NCBI GenBank assembly: GCA_002348465.1 | Contig: DEBI01000146.1 | Location: forward strand, 1 to 18,846 | Length of the DNA stretch: 18,846 bases | Direction of reading: 5' to 3' | From: Gemmatimonadales bacterium UBA2960 | GTDB lineage: Bacteria > Gemmatimonadota > Gemmatimonadetes > Longimicrobiales > Gaopeijiaceae | In this document: one piece after another, positions 15,293 through 18,846 of the stretch | How positions within the stretch are numbered: position 1 is the stretch's first letter | How the letters are laid out: every line of letters begins with the position of its first letter | Position numbers and translations under genes: made by a program | The notes under the pieces: generated by a model | What the model saw: the letters and a program-made list of their open reading frames with translations, nothing else | What the model was told of the DNA's origin: nothing | The model's database searches: none

Positions 15293-15970
15293 GCGGTGAT
15301 CACTTACGACGTAGATTTGCTTCGCCAATTCGGGAGGCACGGATCTCTCCACTTCGGAGTCAGTGTCGAACGATACGCGAATAGATCCGTCAGAGGCGGC
15401 TTCTCCGGAAATTGTCACGAGTTTGCCCGGTGTAAGCCCCTCTTCCGCGATTGATCGCAGACCGTCGGGGTCTTCGTCACGCACAGCTCTGATTCGAAGA
15501 CGGGTGCCCGTTGGGGCGTCATTGAGCGTGACAAGGTCTGTTTCCTCTATTGTACCCATTTTCGTTGGTATCGGTGCTCCGTGAGGGTCATGACTAGGCG
15601 CCCCAAGAGCTAGCGACATTTGCTCAATCAGATGATCGGAAACGGCGTGTTCAAGGCGTTCCGCTTCTTGATGGACATCATGCCACGAGTATCCCAGTCT
15701 TTCGCACAGATAGGTCTCCAGGATTCGATGTCGCCGCATGATCCTGAGCGCTTCAACCTCACCCGGTCTTGTTAACCGGACGCCCCGGTGGAGTTCGTGT
15801 TCCAAGAGCCCTGCTTCTGCGAGTCGCTTTATCATCTCGGTCACCGATGGGGGCTGGATGTCGAGTGATTCAGCAATTGCTGACGTGGATGCGGCTTCAC
15901 CGTTTTCGGATAGCCCGTAAATTGCCTTTAGGTAGTCTTCGGCTGAGGGCGAAAGTGGGCGGGCGACCAT
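15290..15970 (-). CDS. DtxR/MntR-family metal-dependent transcriptional repressor
   Basis: Cytoplasmic metal-sensing repressor. The ATG at 15970 gives 226 residues, the normal length; a longer frame to 16099 adds 43 residues with no family character. Domains: winged helix-turn-helix about 10-68 (AIAESLDIQPPSVTEMIKRL, 31-50), dimerisation and metal-binding domain about 75-140 (RRHRILETYLCERLGYSWHD, 79-98, then VHQEAERLEHAVSDHL), and a C-terminal FeoA/SH3-like domain about 145-223. Ligands mapped on DtxR: H81 (H79), E85 (E83), H100 (H98), E107 (E105), H108 (H106). The two selectivity positions are D12 (Met10 in DtxR, Asp8 in MntR) and E104 (Cys102 in DtxR, Glu99 in MntR), so the site looks manganese-type, by inference. 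It is divergent from apaG across 209 bases; no metal-transport gene is adjacent. Confidence 0.93.
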   Translation of the reverse strand: MVARPLSPSAEDYLKAIYGLSENGEAASTSAIAESLDIQPPSVTEMIKRLAEAGLLEHELHRGVRLTRPGEVEALRIMRRHRILETYLCERLGYSWHDVHQEAERLEHAVSDHLIEQMSLALGAPSHDPHGAPIPTKMGTIEETDLVTLNDAPTGTRLRIRAVRDEDPDGLRSIAEEGLTPGKLVTISGEAASDGSIRVSFDTDSEVERSVPPELAKQIYVVSDHR

Positions 15971-15975
15971 GCTGG

Positions 15976-15983
15976 TAAATTTA
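15976..15983. promoter_or_regulatory. AT-rich palindrome just before the DtxR-family start
   Basis: TAAATTTA is a perfect palindrome five bases before the ATG of the DtxR-family gene, in otherwise GC-rich sequence. It could contribute to an autoregulatory operator, but its arms do not extend beyond eight bases and it does not resemble a known DtxR or MntR box. Pattern only. Confidence 0.15.
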
Positions 15984-16179
15984 TGCTCAATGACGAGATG
16001 GGTCGACCTACCGGGGCAGTGCGTAGTTTTGAGAAGTGATTGATAGTGGGTTGCTCGAGGCCTGACTGTAAACCTGTCCGGGTAGTGCTGGCCCTGCATT
16101 CGTAATGTCGTGAGGCCTAGCTATCAGATACATTCATGCGCGCCCGTGACTTTCGACCAGATTTGGTGTATCAGGGATC

Positions 16180-16617
16180 ATGCGCTATAAAAAATCCACT
16201 GAAGGCATTCGGGTCGAGGTGCTTCCCCGATTCTCCCTCGCCGACTCTGACCCAGACGAAGGTAGCTTTGTTTTCTCATACACGATCAGTATGGAGAACG
16301 AAGGTGAGGCTGCTGCGCAGCTACTTTTTAGGCACTGGCGAATCCACGATGCGGTCGGTGAGGACTCTCTTGTCGATGGTGAGGGTGTTGTCGGAGAACA
16401 GCCAATATTGGCGCCCGGGGAGTCTCACGAGTACCAGAGCTACTGCGTTTTGCGTTCCCCTGCCGGTTTTATGGAGGGGCATTACACCTTTGTGCGTGAC
16501 GACGGCAAGGAGTTCAGGGTAGAAGTGCCCCGCTTTCAACTAAGAGGTCCCCTAGTTATCCCCACGTTGACCATTGGCCTTGCTGATAAGGATGAAGAGC
16601 CCCCTGTTCTTCACTGA
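16180..16617 (+). CDS. apaG: ApaG-family protein (DUF525)
   Basis: A 145-residue single-domain protein of the ApaG/DUF525 fibronectin-like fold. Conserved segments are FVFSYTISMENEG (30-42), LLFRHWRIHDA (48-58), the glycine motif DGEGVVGEQP (66-75, GxGxxG), LAPGESHEYQSYC (77-89) and SPAGFMEGHYTF (93-104). ApaG is named from the apaGH region of enterobacteria and has been linked with Co2+/Mg2+ efflux phenotypes and diadenosine polyphosphate metabolism, but its biochemical role is unsettled. It is slightly longer than the usual 125 or so residues because of a charged C-terminal tail (DKDEEPPVLH). The ATG at 16180 has an AGGGA only two bases upstream, so the ribosome site is poor. It is divergent from the DtxR-family gene and followed after 21 bases by a small hypothetical gene on the same strand. 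Confidence 0.9.
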   Translation: MRYKKSTEGIRVEVLPRFSLADSDPDEGSFVFSYTISMENEGEAAAQLLFRHWRIHDAVGEDSLVDGEGVVGEQPILAPGESHEYQSYCVLRSPAGFMEGHYTFVRDDGKEFRVEVPRFQLRGPLVIPTLTIGLADKDEEPPVLH

Positions 16618-16638
16618 GGACACTGGCACCGTTAGACT

Positions 16639-16881
16639 TTGCGGATTTTCGGATCCTCAGAGACAGTCGAGCTACTACCTGTGAACGATTCTGTTGCCAT
16701 CGACGCGAAGCGCATTCTTCTCCGTTACGGGGCGCCGATTTCCGTTCTTGATGCAGTGTCGCAGACACATCGCATTGAGTTCGCTCGCGAAGTAGCAAAA
16801 ACGGCCCTGCCAGAGCGTCAAGCTCGCCTTCGCGAACTGCTGATCGAAAACGACTATATCGTCATCGAAGGAGACGATTAA
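16639..16881 (+). CDS. Small hypothetical protein downstream of apaG
   Basis: An 80-codon frame, TTG at 16639, stop TAA. An in-frame GTG at 16681 would give 66 residues beginning after LLP; neither start has a clear ribosome site. The predicted product is soluble and mostly helical, with an amphipathic centre rich in Arg/Glu/Leu (AKTALPERQARLRELLIEND, 58-77) and an acidic end (IEGDD). I do not recognise a family. Same strand and 21-base spacing suggest cotranscription with apaG. The opposite-strand frames over the same bases look like shadows. It may be a real conserved small protein or spurious. Confidence 0.45.
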   Translation: MRIFGSSETVELLPVNDSVAIDAKRILLRYGAPISVLDAVSQTHRIEFAREVAKTALPERQARLRELLIENDYIVIEGDD

Positions 16882-16902
16882 CACGCATAAGCCTGAGGTC
16901 GG

Positions 16903-18654
16903 TTATCCGGTGACGATTGTCATCGTTCGCGCACAGTCTAGAGGTAGCTGAATAGGTACCACAGTATGCCTGTTTACGCTTTTGAGGTTCAGTTCAGCAT
17001 TTTTCCCATCCACTAGCACTTTTTGGACGGTCCCACTGATCAATGGTTCGAATATGATCAGTGGAGGAATTCCGACCCGATCGGGTTTCAGGGTGAAGTT
17101 GATCTCCTCGCGCTCCCGCTGATAGGCCACGCTTACCTCACCATCCCCGATCTGGACACCCTTGACTTCAAAAGACACCAGATGGGAAGGAATTCTCGGA
17201 GCGATGCGTAGTCGTCCAAACGGCGCGTCCGGAGCTAGTCCTAGAAGCCCATGGGCTAAAGCCAACAATAATTCGGCAGTAAGGCTTTCCCCGTAATCCT
17301 GAATCTGACTATCAGGATTGGATGGGATATCGTCCCAGGTAGCGGGCCCTGCCGGCCCGTGATTTAGACCCTCCTCGAGGAGGATTCGCCAATCTCTCCA
17401 GGCACGGTCCGGGTCCACACGGAATAGTTCGGCTGATCGCCGGGCTCTCGATAACCGGACGTCGAACGAGGATGGCGGATGGCTTGGATTCCCCGTCAGG
17501 AGACTTCTCAGCCATGATGAGTAACTTGCCTCTCTGGTTGGACTATCTAGCAGGCTCACTGCGGTGGTAGCCATAGGTAGGCGAGTCCCCCGAGGGCTTG
17601 AACGTGTTGTCGGAATTGGGTCAGGGGAGACGAGACTCATTTTTCGGAGGGAGTCTAGAACTTCTGCTGTCGCTCCGTAGTGAAGTGCGTCGGCTAGGTT
17701 GCCAGCAGCTAGTGGCAATAAGTCGGACTCGGTTGTGCCTACTCCATCTAGAAGGTGTGCAGCGAGGGTTGCGGCGACCTTGGTGTCTCCAGTAGTCAAG
17801 CCCAATCTCGCCGCTAGCAGACCTGCCGCGACAAAGTTTATGTTCTTTAGGTGGCTTAAAGCTCTAGTTGGGACGTTGGGATGTCCGAAGGCTACGGCCG
17901 CGAGTCCCAGATTCAGTGCTGCGGAAGAATGTTCCGAGACCAGACCGAATGTGCGCGCGAGTGCCCATGCCACTCCCTCATCTACATCCGTGATCCCTGT
18001 ATTTAGGCGAAGAGCGCCGTAGGGCCCCTCTGCTGCACGTAGTGCATGCCCCTCCATGTGTGATGTCGCACGCATGACAACTTCGACTTCTCCGGGATCT
18101 CCAAAGGCTAAGGCCATAGAATGGGTCTCAGCGTCTGCGAGTGTTATACAGAGATCGACCGCTCCTCCGGCTACCTTGATCTCGATCTCAGCGGGAGCAG
18201 GCTCGATCCGAACTTGAGCCAGCTTGCCCTGGGTGCGGATGGTCACGGTATCCTCACAGTGATCCACGTCTGCAAGCGTAGTCGAGGTCGAAAGCTCGAG
18301 GCGGATACGGCTAGCCCCTGTAGAAGACCCGGTTAGTTGCCATATGAGCATCGGGAGGGTTCTGGATGCGACGAGTGCTTCGGATGTCGCACCCTTACTA
18401 CTGACAAAGTCTCTTCGGGCGACTCCGGGGTATAGGACTAGATTCGCGGCGCGTCCTAGATTCGGCGCCTGCAGGCTGACAGTAAAGCTTGCTCGACCTT
18501 CTTCGTCGCAAAGGAGGGCCTCTCCGCCGCACCTTGTCTGACGTCCTGCCAAGCGCACGCGGGCTCCTTCGAGCAAGAACGGCTCTGGAAGCGCGCGTTG
18601 AGCGATGCAGAGGCCCGGAAGAGCCGGGTCGAGCGGGGGTATCGAAAGCTTCAT
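16903..18654 (-). CDS. Putative six-hairpin glycosidase-like protein, cytoplasmic
   Basis: A 583-residue protein without a signal peptide. The N-terminal 210 or so residues look like a beta-rich domain (strand-like ARVRLAGRQTRCGGEALL, 31-48). The central part, about 215-470, is alternating helices rich in Ala/Leu (LNLGLAAVAFGHPNV, 247-261; GLLAARLGLTTGDTKVAATL, 278-297), as in an (alpha/alpha)6 toroid. The part after about 480 carries YGESLTAELLLALAHGLLGL, then GRLRIAPRIPSHLVSFEVKG, a segment type often found at the end of the toroid and in the C-terminal beta-domain of GH15/37/63/65/78-like enzymes. This similarity is recalled, not computed, and I cannot identify the catalytic acids, so it might be a non-catalytic relative. 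The ATG overlaps the stop of an upstream partial gene (ATGA, 18651-18654). It converges on the small hypothetical gene with a 21-base gap. Confidence 0.55.
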   Translation of the reverse strand: MKLSIPPLDPALPGLCIAQRALPEPFLLEGARVRLAGRQTRCGGEALLCDEEGRASFTVSLQAPNLGRAANLVLYPGVARRDFVSSKGATSEALVASRTLPMLIWQLTGSSTGASRIRLELSTSTTLADVDHCEDTVTIRTQGKLAQVRIEPAPAEIEIKVAGGAVDLCITLADAETHSMALAFGDPGEVEVVMRATSHMEGHALRAAEGPYGALRLNTGITDVDEGVAWALARTFGLVSEHSSAALNLGLAAVAFGHPNVPTRALSHLKNINFVAAGLLAARLGLTTGDTKVAATLAAHLLDGVGTTESDLLPLAAGNLADALHYGATAEVLDSLRKMSLVSPDPIPTTRSSPRGTRLPMATTAVSLLDSPTREASYSSWLRSLLTGNPSHPPSSFDVRLSRARRSAELFRVDPDRAWRDWRILLEEGLNHGPAGPATWDDIPSNPDSQIQDYGESLTAELLLALAHGLLGLAPDAPFGRLRIAPRIPSHLVSFEVKGVQIGDGEVSVAYQREREEINFTLKPDRVGIPPLIIFEPLISGTVQKVLVDGKNAELNLKSVNRHTVVPIQLPLDCARTMTIVTG

Positions 18655-18846
18655 TGGAATCGATGGAGAGATGACCGAAGAATTCGTCTTGAGGGCTTTG
18701 CTTCTGCGAACAGAAGTAACCTAGACCAATCGAAGAGATCTGGGTCGGTCATCCGGAGGATCTCGCCCTTCTCGAGCTTTTGCGATTCGCTTTCGGCACG
18801 GTTCTGGGAGTACGTTACCGCCGAATCACAGCACAAAATCTCCCTC
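18651..18846 (-). CDS. C-terminal tail of an unidentified gene, cut by window end
   Basis: The frame is open from the window's right edge to a TGA at 18651-18653, about 64 codons. The visible tail contains a charged stretch (AESESQKLEKGEILRMTDPD) and ends SRRILRSSLHRFQ. Its stop overlaps the ATG of the glycosidase-like gene by four bases (ATGA), which is typical of a real upstream operon member. I do not recognise a family; a glycosyltransferase-type C-terminus is possible but unsupported. The TTG at 18836 is not needed as a start if the gene continues outside the window. Confidence 0.4.
   Translation of the reverse strand, partial: REILCCDSAVTYSQNRAESESQKLEKGEILRMTDPDLFDWSRLLLFAEAKPSRRILRSSLHRFQ

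Noticed and set aside
15971..16099. 43-residue N-terminal extension of the DtxR-family protein
   Set aside because: Composition is unlike the family and the ATG at 15970 gives the standard N-terminus and length.
1..18846. Defence system, prophage, CRISPR array, insertion sequence or biosynthetic cluster
   Set aside because: I looked for repeats, transposase or integrase motifs, CRISPR-like spacing, and toxin, nuclease or NRPS/PKS signatures on both strands and saw none; base composition is even across the window.

Overview
The window reads as an ordinary, gene-dense chromosomal segment of a Gram-negative bacterium. The evidence is two lipoprotein signal peptides, a TonB-dependent outer-membrane receptor with an N-terminal carboxypeptidase-regulatory-like domain, and several Sec signal peptides ending in A-x-A-Q. 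Base composition is moderately GC-rich with no clear compositional island. The receptor/lipoprotein pair, the HDAC11-like deacetylase and the set of scavenging enzymes suggest Gemmatimonadota or a relative (Bacteroidota/Rhodothermota and Acidobacteriota are alternatives). That placement is inference. No tRNA, rRNA, CRISPR array, insertion sequence, phage gene or recognisable defence system is visible, and no stretch above 300 bases lacks a gene.

Layout. Bases 1-753 hold the 3' part of a dimethylargininase/arginine-deiminase-like enzyme (+). It converges on a two-gene minus-strand operon of an aldehyde dehydrogenase and a lipoprotein GH20 beta-N-acetylhexosaminidase (770-3744, ATGA overlap). 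A secreted D-aminoacylase-like amidohydrolase (3892-5646, +) is divergent from that operon. A 60-residue two-helix membrane protein (-) follows, then a proton-dependent oligopeptide transporter (+) and a Na+/Ca2+-exchanger-type antiporter (+), the last two separated by a strong hairpin. A minus-strand set follows: HDAC-family deacetylase, a D-cysteine desulfhydrase/ACC-deaminase-like PLP enzyme, and an unrecognised exported coiled-coil/membrane protein. Divergent from it is a TonB-dependent receptor translationally coupled to a lipoprotein. A DtxR-family regulator (-) faces apaG and a small hypothetical gene (+). The window closes with a minus-strand glycosidase-like protein and the tail of another gene.

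How the genes may work together (inference). Hexosaminidase, N-acyl-D-amino-acid deacylase-like enzyme, peptide transporter, D-cysteine desulfhydrase-like enzyme, dimethylargininase-like enzyme and aldehyde dehydrogenase would suit scavenging of amino sugars, modified or D-amino acids and peptides from cell-wall debris and protein. They lie in several separate transcription units, so this is a theme and not a demonstrated pathway. The exchanger, the DtxR-family regulator and apaG (a name linked to divalent-cation phenotypes) form a loose metal-homeostasis theme.

I did not find a convincing undescribed multi-gene system. The points most worth a second look are the replaced metal-ligand cysteine in the amidohydrolase, the manganese-type ligand set in the DtxR-family regulator, the HDAC/PLP-enzyme operon, the unrecognised coiled-coil/membrane protein, and the glycosidase-like protein with its possible upstream partner.
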